From Dicyema japonicum (lineage: Eukaryota; Dicyemida; Rhombozoa; Dicyemidae), in assembly GCA_011109175.1 (NCBI GenBank), contig RDEW01000006.1:421668-485667 (forward strand): DNA of 64,000 nucleotides, given 5' to 3'. Position numbers and translations under genes: made by a program. This document shows, one piece after another, positions 1 through 12,292 of this stretch. The notes under the pieces are model-generated. The model was given only the letters and a program-made list of their open reading frames with translations. It did not search any database and had not been told where the DNA came from. The first letter of the stretch is position 1. Each line of letters opens with the position of its first letter.

Positions 1-1256
1 AAATTCTCTCACTGCGTGGATCCCAGCTTCACAGCCGCCATTGATTCGGACACCAAGCTGCGAAGGACAAAATTCGACTGAAATTCGGGAGATAACAAAA
101 CGACAAGCCATTTTTGCGGATAAACGTCGAAATACGTTTCCAATTGCAATGGGGCAAATGCCACCATCTTTCTTTCCAAGGCCCGTTAGATTCGCTGAAA
201 AGAGGAGATTCCGACCAAAATCGGAAACGTTTCCGGAAAGCATGCGAGCTACGAGATCCCGGGTTCGCTCCAAGAGTAGCGATCCTGGCCTGCCGACAGA
301 ATGGGACACCAAGTCTGACAGATGGTCAGGTTTGAGACCGTAAACTCCTCCACTGCTACTTCTTCGGAAAGAACAAAGAGCGTTGTAAATGGCTGAAGTG
401 GAAATATCATGCATAGATTGTTCTGGACGAACAGGTTTACAAACGTCTTCTGGTTTTGGAGGATGTTTCTGTCCCAATATACAGAGTGTCTCCTGAGTGG
501 CTTTCACTGGGTCATAATCCGTACAAACAGTTCGAACTGCAGCAGTAAGATCGCCCTCCATCAATTTCCTCCTGACACGAGAGCGAAGCCTCTCAGGAGC
601 CATACTGGATGTTTGGAATTGGACTTTGGGAAGTAATCAACTGGGGAAACAAATAATTCTTCAGCTAGGGACTCCCATGAATCCATAAAGGCACTCACGC
701 GCTTCTTCAGGACATGGGATAGAGAGGGTTTCCGAGAAGATGGGGCAGGCTTACGCTCTAACCCCATAGCCAGGACAGGGAAAGAAAAAAGAACCATCCA
801 ATCCTTGTTCGAGCTATTGGACACAGCTTTCTCAATGCAAGAAGAAAGGGCAGAAGCAATTGAGATCCGGGAAGCCTTGGGGATCCTGACAGGGATAATC
901 TTCCTTTGTCGCGTGTTTGATAATAAAACCAGAAAATCCTCCGGAGACATGGCTTCCATAAGATCTGATACAGATGATGAATACACAAAATGATCATGAG
1001 GTTCAATTTTAGTGAGTTCCAGTCGGCACGACCGGCACGACCACGAGGGAAGTGATCGAGCAATTTTTTTGGATAGTTTTTCACAACCTATGTGGTAGTA
1101 ACCAACACATACAAGAACATCGAATCCCGCACTTGCGAGAATTGGATACTCAGCACCCTTTGCATGAGGTGTCTTCGTGTAGTACATCACAAAAAACAGA
1201 CATGAATAGATAATAGGAGAGAGGACTGTATATATTAACGACGACAACGACAACAA
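1..1256 (-). pseudogene. Non-LTR retrotransposon ORF, N-terminal half (PHD-like finger + start of RT), cut by window edge
   Basis: Read from 1256 down to 1 on the minus strand. Near the N-terminus, around 1075-1190, lies a cysteine/histidine cluster of PHD type: CKGC and KCGIRCSC in one frame, then GYYHIGC and WSCRSC in the next, so one frameshift splits the finger. A long linker follows, then a second frameshift near 570-600, then an open frame to base 1 that begins the RT: SGGVYGLKPDHL, GGICPIAIGNVFRRL and CPSQLGVRINGG. The order matches the element at 29.2-31.6 kb, whose finger and RT are homologous. Palm, thumb and endonuclease would lie outside the window. Best call is an R2/NeSL-like element with a restriction-like endonuclease. 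Two frameshifts suggest an inactive copy or sequencing error. Confidence 0.7.
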
Positions 1257-1326
1257 CGATCATCTTAGATTAAACCAAGAGATAATATTTTTTACCCTTT
1301 CCAATTGAGAGATTATAAAAGATTCA

Positions 1327-1478
1327 CAAATAATCATTAATCAAACCATTAGAATATGGTGGCGTCGTAGGTTCTCAAAATAATAATTAATTTTAACCAT
1401 GTGAATATGTTGGCATTTTTGTTTCTTAAAATAATCATCAATGAACCATTAGAATATGCTGGCAAAATTATCCTAATT
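1327..1478. repeat. Three-copy tandem repeat, about 50 bp period
   Basis: Three imperfect units follow each other, each starting with an AAATAAT-like run and containing ACCATTAGAATATG (or ACCATGTGAATATG) followed by TTGGC/CTGGC. They sit between two retrotransposon fragments. No coding potential is seen. Confidence 0.6.
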
Positions 1479-1497
1479 ACATCATTCGTATCACGGT

Positions 1498-2400
1498 TTA
1501 TAAAGCGTACTTAAATTTAAATCCTGCCGGCCTTTTTTCCCCAAGCACGTCGAAATTTGCCTTTTTTATTCTACCAACAGTAGCATTCCAAATCATCTCT
1601 GGGGGATTTTCCATATATCTGTTTAAAATCTCTTTCTTAATTGTCATACAATAATCTTCACTCACATAATTTTTCCACAATTAAACGATCCAAATAAGCT
1701 CTCTTCTTTTTAGCTTTGTCTATTCCGAAATATCTTTTCATTCTGCAACCAGCGGTTTATGATCACTATAAGTGATGGTGCCTCCATAGCTGCGGACTCT
1801 GTTAGTAAAGACGAAGAGATCTTTTACATATAACATATCAATCTGATGTATATCCGGACATAGTCACCATTTCCATCCTTTCTGAGTCGATTCCACGTAG
1901 TTTTATGCCTCGCATTGTGGTCGAATGCAGAATTAGAAATAAAGTAGTCAAACATGTTACAAAATTGCACGAGCGATTTTCCTAACATATTCCTCCTTCC
2001 CCTGGCATGCCTACCCATACAGGGTTCTCTCCTTGGATTGTGTCCCACTTTAGAATTCCAATCTCCACACAAAGAGGTCATAAACGAACCATTGAGATCA
2101 GAGATGGTATCCGTTAGTGACATATAAAACAAATCAAGTTCATCGGGATTTGTAGAAACCCTCGCCATTGTGGGCGCGTAGACATTAATTATGGATATAA
2201 AGGAATTGTCAGTCCTCCCACTCTTAATCTGGAGTACTTCTATTCTGTCATTCACCCTCCACACTCTGTGGATTCTCCCATCAAGACATTGATGTATAGC
2301 AAAGTCAAGCCCGTAGTGGTGCATTCGGAGTCTAGTAGTGTAAGTCTAACTCTCCATAATTCTCCTCAACTGCATCTTTCCTCTCGAATCGCTTGTTTAA
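1498..2400 (-). pseudogene. LINE apurinic-type endonuclease (EEP) domain fragment
   Basis: Minus-strand frames give an exonuclease-endonuclease-phosphatase domain of a LINE: HYGLDFAIHQ, then ISIINVYAPT (the NVY strand), CGDWNSKVG (the GDxN motif), TTWNR, and TYSDHKPLV (the C-terminal SDH motif, near 1755-1775 in a shifted frame). A tail at 1498-1680 resembles the linker between the endonuclease and the RT. The RT itself is missing: the neighbour on that side is the unrelated element at 1-1256. The domain is broken by at least two frameshifts, so this is a 3'-truncated dead copy. The wording fits RTE- or L1-type EEP domains; the clade is not certain. Confidence 0.75.
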
Positions 2401-2780
2401 ATCAAAAATTTAGATTGTAATTTTAACTAGAATAGATTATTTAACATTTAATTTGCCTCTCGGGATCGGCCAAAAATCGTCTATTTCAGAAATTTATGTA
2501 GAGACAAAGAACACCGAAATCGACGTACTATTGGTAGCAATAAGGAATTTTCTCCCCCAACTACTAATTACTAAATAATAATTATAAAAATTTAAATATT
2601 CATTATTAAATGTCACAGACTGATAAATCGTTACTTACGGAACAAAACTAAATTGTCTAAAATTAATAATCTACGCATTAATAGATACAAGATACATCTC
2701 CAGCTAATAGTTAGCTAAAAAACGAGTTTTTTGTCTGCACATAACCAACATCCCCATTAAAAAACGAAACTACTTTATTG
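2382..2780. repeat. Segmental duplicate, uninterrupted copy
   Basis: This AT-rich stretch reappears, with a few percent mismatch, in three pieces: 6751-6967, 9480-9584 and from about 14050 to 14150. The gaps between the pieces are exactly the pogo-like element at 6969-9477 and the Ginger-like element at 9585-14049. The copy here is the empty-site version and dates those insertions as later than the duplication. It has no obvious coding function. Confidence 0.75.
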
Positions 2781-2918
2781 TTTAAAAATTTATTTAAATA
2801 TAGGTTTACCATTAAAAAAATAATGCATATGAGAAAACTGGCTCGATGTACTGTTTGTATACGTTCATCAGGACCGGGTGACCACCACTCTTCCATATTC
2901 CCCATAAACTTTGCAATA

Positions 2919-4165
2919 CAGTCCGACCCCAAAATGGGGCAGACCCAGGGGTGGAGCACCCTCGGATTTTGGGACACCTTTTTTTCAAATCAACACTTTG
3001 GCAGAATAAAATGAAAAATCAATAAAAAATTATGGAAATTTTGGGGCATCGTAAAATCATTTATTAACAATTTTTAAGATAATAAAATTATATAAATTAA
3101 TTATTTTTTGTTTTATTTTCAATTTTCATTTTTGCTGTGGTTATGGATTACGAAGCTAAATTGAAAATTGCTAAAGAAATTATGAGGAACAATTTATCTG
3201 AAAGGATTTAATCACAAAGTACAAGACAAGTAAAGGAACTATTTCAAGAATCAAACGAAATATTGTACCTTTCTTACACCTCGGCAATACTAGTCTGAGT
3301 TTTGAGGCATTTAAAGTCGATAAAAAATTTTGATGATCAAGTCATTGAAGTATTTCAAAAGTGGATAAAATTCCGATTTCAGGCCCTACTTTGAAAAAAA
3401 TCGCCTTAGTTACAGCTTCAAAATTGGATTTACTTCTTTTAAAGCCTCCAATGGGTGACTTGATAGATTTAAATTGCTACATGAGCTTCAATTCAAGTTA
3501 ATATGTGGAGAAAAGGCCTCATGCAATTTATCTCAGGTTAAAAATTATTTTTAAAAATTTGACGAGAAAGTATTAAAACATGGACCTCAAAATGTATTTA
3601 ATTGCGATGAAACCGCACTTTTTATAAAAAGAACTCCCCAAAAATCATTTGTTGAAAAAGGCGAACAGTGTTTTGGCTATAAACAAGGAAAAGAAAGACT
3701 AACTGTTCTTCTATGCTGCAGTTTAATTGGAGAAAAACTTGAAAATAGATGTGGCATGTATTGTTAATTGTTGGAAGAGAATCGACAGGAACCGTGATGC
3801 GACAGACTGTCCAACAGATCAACTTCTAAATCATGTTGTAGACGAAACAATTGATGTAGAATGCGAAGAGTCCGAAAATAATATCTATAGTGGATGTTCA
3901 GAAACGGAGAATTCTGAAAATATCGTAGAAGAAACAAATGATCAGCTAAACAAATTGGAAGAAAAAATTTCACGTGGCACCGAAAATACTGCGAGACTTC
4001 TATGATTTCCGGCTAAAATTAACAAATGATATACGACAAAACTCTAAAATTAAAATAACTGATTATTTTGGCAAAAATGTTATTTGATGTTAATTATTGA
4101 TTCAATTTCAGAAATAATAATAAACCCCTGTTTTTGGGGCACTTGGTTCACCATTTAGGGGTCTG
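2919..4165 (+). mobile_element. pogo/Tigger DNA transposon, degraded
   Basis: The ends read CAGTCCGACCCCAAAATGG on the left and, reverse-complemented, CAGACCCCTAAATGG on the right. Each is flanked by TA (2917-2918 and 4166-4167), as expected for the Tc1/mariner superfamily. Inside, plus-strand frames starting at the ATG near 3144 give MDYEAKLKIAKEIM, and around 3600 FNCDETALFIKRTPQKSF followed by KGEQCFGYKQGKERLTVLLC. These correspond to the DDE catalytic core of Tigger transposases, with the first Asp in NCDET. Several stops and frameshifts and loss of most of the rest of the catalytic core make it non-autonomous. Confidence 0.8.
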
Positions 4166-4570
4166 TACGTTCAGTCTCTTCTCGCATTTCAATAGATTGT
4201 TACTACGTGTGGTGTCAAACAATAACGATTATTTTCACAAAAAGCAATAATTTTGGTTTAATAAATTACTAAAATGGATTTATATTAAAATGAAAATCAT
4301 TTAGGACTGCCAACAGAAAAAATTAAATTTCATATAACTACTCCCCCTCTACACTAGAGTTTTTCGGACGTTTTGGAAACCGGATCACCTCATGCACTGG
4401 AGATCTCCGCGAACGCCGCTGGCTGTTTGAGCGAAATTCGCTCGCAAGTCTGAGAAGGAACAGCCACGCAGTGAGAGCGGCAGCTCACTAATGTTTTGTC
4501 TATCATTTTTAATAAAAAATTATCTAAAAAAAACTTTTTGGTTGTGCAGGTGACGTGGTTCTTAAACACT

Positions 4571-4735
4571 ATGTCTGGAAAACAAAGAATTAACAAACAA
4601 GACTACTGACGTTCAATGTCAGGGGGCTCTCTAATACCTCAAAAAGAAAAGAACTTTGTGAGGACTTTTCAAGATACAAAGTATCTTCGGATGTCTTCAA
4701 GAAACAAAATTAACCAACAAGATAGAAGAGCAATA
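4571..4735 (+). pseudogene. LINE endonuclease N-terminal scrap
   Basis: Two frames together give the start of a LINE endonuclease: a TDVQCQGALS-like equivalent of the usual TFNVRGLS, a KRKELCEDFSRYK-like helix, then GCLQETKLTNKIE with the catalytic QET motif. It resembles the fragments at 27.6-27.8 kb (minus) and 51.6-51.76 kb (plus). Coding similarity stops soon after. Bases 4168-4570 upstream show nothing I can name and may be the element's 5' UTR. Confidence 0.6.
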
Positions 4736-4905
4736 CTGAGAGTTCAGTCACGTCCTATGACATAGCGTGCGTATAATATAATATAACAACTATGATATTT
4801 TCTAGAAAATAGTTCCATGACACGTGGTATACATGGTTATCACGTGGTTAATATAATGTATTTCATAAATTATGTTTTAGTATATTAGAGTTGTTAGCTA
4901 AATGA

Positions 4906-6039
<1,134 letters not shown>

Positions 6040-6060
6040 TCAAACAGATTCGAATATTTC

Positions 6061-6750
6061 CATTTTTATATTAAAATGAATATTAATAGTTTAGCAATTG
6101 TGGTTGAAAGCATAATAGATTTATAATAATAATCACGTAATATGAGTTTAATCATTTGTCCATTTTCTTTAATAAAAATGAATTTCGCTTTGTCATCTAA
6201 TTGCATCTGTTAAAATAACTAGACTTAAAATATTAGTAATTTTTTCAGAAATATTCGACATTTAAGGGTTGATAAATCAGAACGATCTATAATAATCCAT
6301 TGAACCTCCCTAACCCAATTTATTATCTAAGGCTGCAATGTACCAGACGTCTTCAAAAAACTTAGTTCAGCATCAGTCGAACGAGCAATTTCACTATTAT
6401 CAAAAATTCTCTAAGGATCGCAACTCTAAATCAATAGTATCTATCAATCTTTGATTTATTCTATAACAAAAAATTTTTATAGACATTTTTAAATTTGTTT
6501 AAGTTTTATAGGTAAAAATACAAAAATGCTTTTTTGCTATTTTTTAGAAAATTTACTTTTGCCCTACTCATTAGTAATTCTCGTAGATTCAACATAAGCA
6601 GCATCACCAGCAGGATTGTGTTCATTGACTTTTTTAAAGATGATGTCTCCCTTAGTGAGTAATTTGGCTGACATTTAATTTTGTAATAGCGTACACATTT
6701 CCAAAATGTGCCTTCGCCATTACATTGTTCAAAAGGTAAATATTGTCAAA
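6061..6750. other. Gene-poor stretch with short minus-strand open frames
   Basis: No recognisable gene. Two short minus frames are worth recording. 6564-6674 encodes 36 residues beginning MSAKLLTKGDIIFKKVNEHN. The second begins at 6486 (MSIKIFCYRINQRLIDTIDL) and would run to 6327 but for one extra T in a T5 run. Their composition looks protein-like, but I cannot assign a family. Confidence 0.3.
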
Positions 6751-6967
6751 ACTCTCGAATCGCTTGTTTAAATCAAAAATTAAGAAATTTAGATTGTAAG
6801 TTTTAACTAGAATAGATTAGTTAAAATTTAAATTGCCTTTCGGGACCGGGCAAAAATCTTCTATTTCACAAGATTATTGTAGAGAAATAAGAATACCGTA
6901 TTCTACGTACTATTATTAGCAATATTGAATTTTCTGCCCCAACTACTAATTACTAAATAATAAATAT
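6751..6967. repeat. Segmental duplicate, piece 1
   Basis: Matches 2382-2590 with scattered substitutions. The match stops at 6968, where the TA-flanked pogo-like element begins, and resumes at 9480. Confidence 0.75.
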
Positions 6968-8026
6968 ACAGTAAACTGTCTTAAATTTGCCAATTCTTAG
7001 ATTTGCCATTTTTTAAGAAATATTCTAATTTTAGTGGAAATTTGCCAATTCCGAAATTTGCCTGATTTTTTTTATAGTTTTAAAAAATTATTGAAAATTA
7101 AAACAATAAACTTTATTCAAGTAGCATGCCTCGTTGTGATTCTAGTGGTCGATGTACAAGACTCACTATCGAACAGAAAGTGCAAATACTGCGTTATAAG
7201 GACGACAACAACTTATTATCATGCCAAAGAATTGCCGACAAATTTTCCTTTTTGTTTTATAGTTAACATTTGCTGGAGGACAGTTAACGCTATCTCAAAG
7301 AGTTGTGGGTCAATTTTTGAACAATTCATAAGTAAAAATTCCTAAAAAAACAGTCAAAGAATTAAAGTTCCCGCAACTTTACGAAACGGTTTTTGAGTGG
7401 ATGGATTCGATGGAATCAAAAGGTATTCTTAATTTTTTTAATTTTAAGGTGCATTGTTGAACGGTGCATTAAAATCCAATTAGGCAGAAAATAATGTTCT
7501 TTCCTAAAAATGCTACAGGAATAATTCAGCCAATTGATTTGGGAATTATTAAAGAATTCAAAGTCCACTTTAATAGACACAAATTGGACTTTTTACTGGA
7601 TTATTGGAAAATAAAACATGTCACTTCATATAAAAAATTGAACCTTAAAGACACTGTTCTACTTATAAAAATGGCCTGGGAAGATGTATCCTCTAAAACA
7701 AACAAAAAAATTTTTTCAAATACTAAAAAAATCGGTTACTAGTACACCTTTAGAAATGTGAACATAAGAAATATAATCTAATACGGATATTCACGATCCG
7801 ATTGAAATCTAAGAATTTGTCTATAAATTATTCTGAAAAAAATTCAATAGATGAAGAAAAAAAAACATCATTATTTGATGACAATGAGATACTCATCCAT
7901 GAAGAAATTACTGAAGTGAAACCCCTAAACAAGAATGAAATACCATCCAAGTTAAGCGAAATTGAATGGGATTTTGTTGAGAATGCTAAAAACGAAGAGA
8001 ATGTCCTGATTACATCTATTAGAAAA

Positions 8027-8560
8027 TTTAATAAAATTATTATTAGCACTTTCACGAGAGCCATAATATTTATAGCATGTGCAGCAAAAAATATAAGAGA
8101 ATTAGTTAGGTTGTTCCAAGCTCTTCTGTTTTTTGCTAGGTCCCTCAGTGAGTCCAGATCGTCACCAGATGCCAATGTTTTCTTCACGGCTTTCAGATCG
8201 TTTTGTAGAACGACCGGGAGCGTAGTTCTCGGTCTTCCACGAAAGCGTTTTACATTGGAGGAGTAGTAATCTTCCATTGCGATTTTCGGAGGGGATATCG
8301 GGTCCAACCTCAGGACGTGTCCAAAAAGTCTCCAACGAGAGCTAATGATCTCGTGGCTTAATGGTATACAGTCACACTTATTTTACAGTCCATTCCGCGA
8401 GATCTTGGATGGCCAGGACATTCCAGGTATGTTTCTTAGATGATTCATGTGAAATGAGTCTAGCCTCTCCAATTCCTCTTTAGAGGTGGCCCAGGTCCCA
8501 GAGTTGTATAGTAGAATTGGTTTTATGAAAGTGTCGTATAACATAATCCTTATTAGAAGA
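8027..8560 (-). mobile_element. 5'-truncated LINE tail, (TAA)n type, copy 1
   Basis: Minus-strand frames give the C-terminus of a LINE RT protein: LLYNSGTWATSKEELERLDS, RWRLFGHVLRLDPISPPKIA, RGRPRTTLPVVLQNDLKAV and DLDSLRDLAKNRRAWNNLT. This GRPRTTLP tail is typical of RTE-like LINEs. The 3' end (left, near 8030-8085) carries CACGAGAGCCATAATATTTA and a TAA-type repeat. Related tails lie at 49.66, 53.46, 54.71 and 62.05 kb. The same 3' end is found on the SINE at 51.1 kb. Confidence 0.8.
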
Positions 8561-8780
8561 TTTATGAATTATTAGAAATAATAAACAAAGAAAGTAAATG
8601 AGAATTGAATTTTATTTCGATGGAATTTAATACTTCATTTTTGTAAAGTAAAACAATCAATAATGTAATTAAAATAACACAGCCAACCATCCAAGGTGGA
8701 TCCGCCGACATTATATCGACGTTATTTATTTAATAACCCCGAAAAGGGAACATCAAGAAAAGACAAACTAAACCAACTAG

Positions 8781-8932
8781 TTAAGTGATCCCGGTACGCC
8801 TCAACAGGGTCGAGAGGTTTTTCCTATGTTCCTCCAGAGTACCCACGGCTTTCCTGAATAGACGACGATCATCTTTTATTAGAGTTTGAAGAGGGGTGGG
8901 TTTTTCCCCAAATTTCGTGTATTTGAGGCTCT
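8781..8932 (-). CDS. Unidentified short coding-like segment inside the pogo element
   Basis: The minus frame reads SLKYTKFGEKPTPLQTLI, then KDDRRLFRKAVGTLEEHRKN, LSTLLRRTGIT and stop. It is preceded by a 24-bp GT...AG stretch of the size of this genome's introns, and before that by a frame starting MLDYAAIKNNGSGFIG, though the joined reading frame does not close perfectly. I do not recognise the family. The block 8666-9195 is absent from the related copy at 28.9-29.2 kb, so it is an extra segment in this copy: either an insertion or captured host sequence. Confidence 0.25.
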
Positions 8933-9479
8933 AGCCTTGAATGGAAGAAACGACTTGTTTCTTGAACACACAGACCGATGAAGCCGGAGCCGTTATTTTT
9001 GATTGCGGCGTAGTCAAGCATTGGGGGGTAGATTTGTTAGACGTGCAAGTTTACCTGTTAAGGAGTTGATCTTTTCACAAATTTAAAATGTTAAAACGTG
9101 GCGTCATGTGGTTCACCTTTTGTGGTGGCGCTCAGTGTAGAAAAACACCAAAAAGAATCATTTGCTCTTCCCCATCCAGACTCCTTATGCCTGGATGGTA
9201 TACCTCATCGACGTCGTTGCCTCTTACGATTGTAGCAGAGATCAACTGAAGAAACCACCGGGTCTCACGTGAGTCGTGGCTTTTTAGCGTAGCTAGGCGT
9301 CCAAGTTTCTTTAGGACTTTACACTTTTTTAAATAATTTTTTTTGTAATAAAATCATATTTAATTATTTTCATCGATGAGAAGTTACCCAATAACTATTT
9401 TAAAATTATTGATTAAATTTTGAAATTTGCCAATTCCCAAATTTGCCGCAAAAAATGGCAAATTTGGAGTTTACTTTAA

Positions 9480-9584
9480 TTCCTAAAAATTTAAATATTA
9501 ATTATTAATTGTCACAGTCTGATAAATCGTTACTTACAAAACAAAACTAAATTGTCTAAAATTAAAAATCTACACATTAATAAA
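9480..9584. repeat. Segmental duplicate, piece 2
   Basis: Matches about 2580-2685, continuing piece 1 after the pogo insertion and stopping where the Ginger-like element starts. The third piece resumes at about 14050. Confidence 0.7.
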
Positions 9585-9780
9585 TGTCGTATCACGTCCG
9601 GGCTGATAAGTCTAATTTATCATTCAAAAACAATTGGTTACCGGACTCTTTTCGGAGGAAAAACGAAATTTTTAATTTTGTCTTAAAACATGTTCGACGT
9701 AGTATGGGGCGAAAATAGGAGACCTTGAAATCGGTCCCCGATTTTCGGAGTTTTAAAAGGACATAATTCATTCAATTTTA

Positions 9781-10575
9781 TCCCAAGAACACAAAATCGG
9801 GCATCCTGGTTTTAGCAAATTGACAAAACTTATATCAGATAAATATGTTGGAATAAAAAATGATGTTATTATCAGATTTATATCAAATTGCGATTCCTGA
9901 ACAAGTTTTAATTCTCTAAAAACATCTGAAGAAATCAAAATACTCACTGTTTCTAAAAATTATCAACGATTTATGGCTGATTGCATCGATTTTAGAAGAT
10001 ATGCTTCGGACAATAATGAATTCAAATGGATTTTAACAGTGATCGATTGTTTCTCCAAGTATGCCTGGGCATTTCCGCTTTTTAATAAAACTGCAGAAAA
10101 TGTAAAAATTTCATTGGAACATCTTTTTCTGACGGTTGGTCCACCAGTTTCATTACATACTGATAACGGAAAAGAATTCCGTAATTGAAATATGACTAAT
10201 TTTCTCACCGATAGGAAAGTCAACTCAATTAACGGAAGGCCTAGAAATCCTAACTCACAGTGTCAAGTCAAACGTTATAACCAAACACTTAAACATTGGT
10301 TAGCAAAAACACTCTTCGAAACAAGATCAGCAAAGTGGGTTGATATTTTGGAAAAACCCGTTTACAAATATACTGTGTCTTGCCATCGTGCGACGAGAAA
10401 ATCGCCGTTTAAATTATTTCGTGGCATTCCAGGTTTCATTGTTGGTGCAGTATCTGACATGCAACTGTCAGATGAGTCAACTGAGGAATGTAATAAGGAG
10501 GTTATGATACATTTGGAGAAATATAAGAACAAAACAAAAAAAACACCAATAAAAATTTCAGAAATGAAGATATAA
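9781..10575 (+). pseudogene. Retroviral-type integrase relic (KRBA2/SCAND3-like)
   Basis: Plus-strand frames carry a degraded zinc-binding N-terminus (GHPGFSKLTKLISDKY near 9795), then the rve core: ADCIDFRRYAS (first Asp), ILTVIDCFSKYAWAFPL, SLHTDNGKEFRN (second Asp) and SQCQVKRYNQTLKHWL. In the last motif the family normally has a catalytic Glu after QV; here it is Lys. A C-terminal piece follows (YTVSCHRATRKSPFKLFRG). The frame breaks at 10189 with a stop between the second Asp and the last motif. Similar integrases occur in animal KRBA2-type proteins, Ginger elements and gypsy elements; no RT is present here. It looks inactive. Confidence 0.7.
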
Positions 10576-10799
10576 AGATTGGGGACTTCATACGTATAAA
10601 AAAAGACTTTGATAACAATCAACTGACAAGAAAATTCCCATTGGAAGCTTTTTTGAGAAAGAATAATACCAAATGATTGAAAAGAAATTGTACTCTGTCA
10701 TAGTCGAAGATTCTACAGGAAACAAACAGAAAATATCAAAGATTCGAATTAAAAAAATCAACAATAATTAGATATGTTTTTACATTCCCTTATTTTCTA

Positions 10800-11232
10800 T
10801 TATGGATTTGGTTAAAGTCAATTTCTTAAATGGGTTAGGGTGAATTAGAATGGATTAGGATGTATTAGAGAATGAGTTATTTTGAATAAGAGAATGGGTT
10901 AGGGAGAATTAGAATGGATTAGGATGTATTAGAGAATGAGTTATTTTGAATAAGAGAATGGGTTAGGGTGAATTAGAATGGATTAGGATGTATTAGAGAA
11001 TGAGTTATTTTGAATAAGAGAATGGGTTAGGGTGAATTAGAATGGATTAGGATGTATTAGAGAATGAGTTATTTTGAATAAGAGAATGGGTTAGGGTGAA
11101 TTAGAATGGATTAGGATGTATTAGAGAAGGAGTTAGGGTGAAGTGAAGAATGGGTTAGGGTGAATTAGAATGGATTAGGATGTATTAGAGAAGGAGTTAG
11201 GGTGAAGTGAAGAATGGGTTAGGGTGAATTAG
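10800..11232. repeat. Minisatellite, about 64-bp units with a 10-12 bp sub-repeat
   Basis: Roughly six to seven units. Each contains GGGTTAGGGTGAATTAGAAT, then GGATTAGGATGTATTAGAGA. Within a unit, TTAG recurs every 10-12 bp (TTAGGGTGAA, TTAGAATGGA, TTAGGATGTA, TTAGAGAATG). The first units end in GAGTTATTTTGAATAAGA and the last two in GGAGTTAGGGTGAAGTGAAG, so there are two higher-order variants. It lies between the integrase and the first LINE RT. Confidence 0.85.
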
Positions 11233-11394
11233 AGCATCGGTTGTTTTTATACATTCAAAAGGTTGTTTTATTGACAGAATAGAATGTTCGAACTCTAATT
11301 AAATTGACTTGTAATATTTATCCATAAATTCTCTTTTTATTTTTTATATTAACATATTATTACTATAAATAAATCCTTCTGCTCAGATCCAAAA

Positions 11395-12117
11395 GAAACT
11401 TCTCATATGGATAAGGGATTTTCCTAACAGGACAGATTTCCCAAGTACGTGTTGGAGCACAGATGTCGAAAGACATCATACTGAAGAGGGGAGTTCCTCA
11501 GGGTTCCGTCCTGAGCCCTGCTATTCAATATATTCCTATCTGATTTTCTAACTCAACCGAATATAAACACAAGACTATTGATATACGCCGATGATATTCT
11601 GATCACAGATACATCTGACAAATCAACTTTTTCGGAGAAAAGAATCATGTCATTCATTGGACAAGTTCAGGACTGGTGCACAAAAAGAGGGATGAGATCC
11701 AGTCGCCTAAGGAGGCATCAGAAGCAGCCTTACTCATTAGAGATTCCTAAAGTAAACTCAATGCGCTACCTCGGGATAGCAATCGATGGGAATGGTTCCT
11801 TCATCGAGGACATAAGACGAAAAAGGAAGAAGGCGCTTCAAGCACTCTTATGTACGAGAAAGTTGTTTGTAAGCCTGGAAACCTTCTTGTTCATCTTCAT
11901 GAGGATCATCCTACCGGAACTGCTATATGGATGCGAAGCATGGTTTTTCTCTTGCCAAATAGAAAGAATAATGTTTTTCATGGAAAAAACCAGAAGGTCG
12001 GCAATAAAGTTGGCTTTGGGGAAAAGGCTCTGGGATGCTCTCAGTACTGAAGAAGACATGATTTTAACTCCTGTTAAAAACATCGTAGAGAAAATAATCA
12101 ATGGGATCCAACGATAG
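11395..12117 (+). pseudogene. LINE reverse transcriptase A', 5'-truncated founder copy
   Basis: Starts abruptly at 11395 in the RT palm, in frames homologous to WIKNFLTERTSRIRVG, then a GVPQGSVLSP-like motif, LLIYADDILITDTS (the YADD catalytic box, from 11571), MRYLGIAIDGNGSF and LYGCEAWFFS, ending at a stop at 12117 after NGIQR. From about 11524 onward it matches the 3' halves in units 2 and 3. Upstream of that it is diverged (about one base in six). It marks the left edge of the tandem array. A short CTTA-type repeat follows near 12197, probably the LINE tail. Confidence 0.75.
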
Positions 12118-12292
12118 AAGATAACTAAATGGAGTGTGTATACATCGGAAGTGTCCAGGCCACATAGGCGGACACGTTTAAATATCCTAAAAATAACTCC
12201 TTACTTACTTACTTTGGAATAAATTTGGTCTAGTTTGGTTCAGGATCAGCTCCAAAAAATTCAGGGTGTGGATCCGTGGAGTTTGATCCCTG

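Larger units (their letters stand above)
6969..9477 (+). mobile_element. pogo/CENP-B-type DNA transposon carrying later insertions
   Basis: The element sits inside the duplicated segment, so both edges are defined by the empty-site copy. The left end is CAGTAAACT; the right end, reverse-complemented, is AGTAAACTCC. Both are followed by AAATTTGCCA-rich subterminal repeats, and TA flanks both sides. At 7127 a plus-strand frame MPRCDSSGRCTRLTIEQKVQ, continuing to CQRIADKFS, is the CENP-B-type helix-turn-helix. At 7494, FFPKNATGIIQPIDLGIIKE is the last part of the DDE domain. The middle of the transposase is deleted. A LINE tail (8027-8560) and an unexplained 530-bp block (8666-9195) sit inside. 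Confidence 0.8.
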
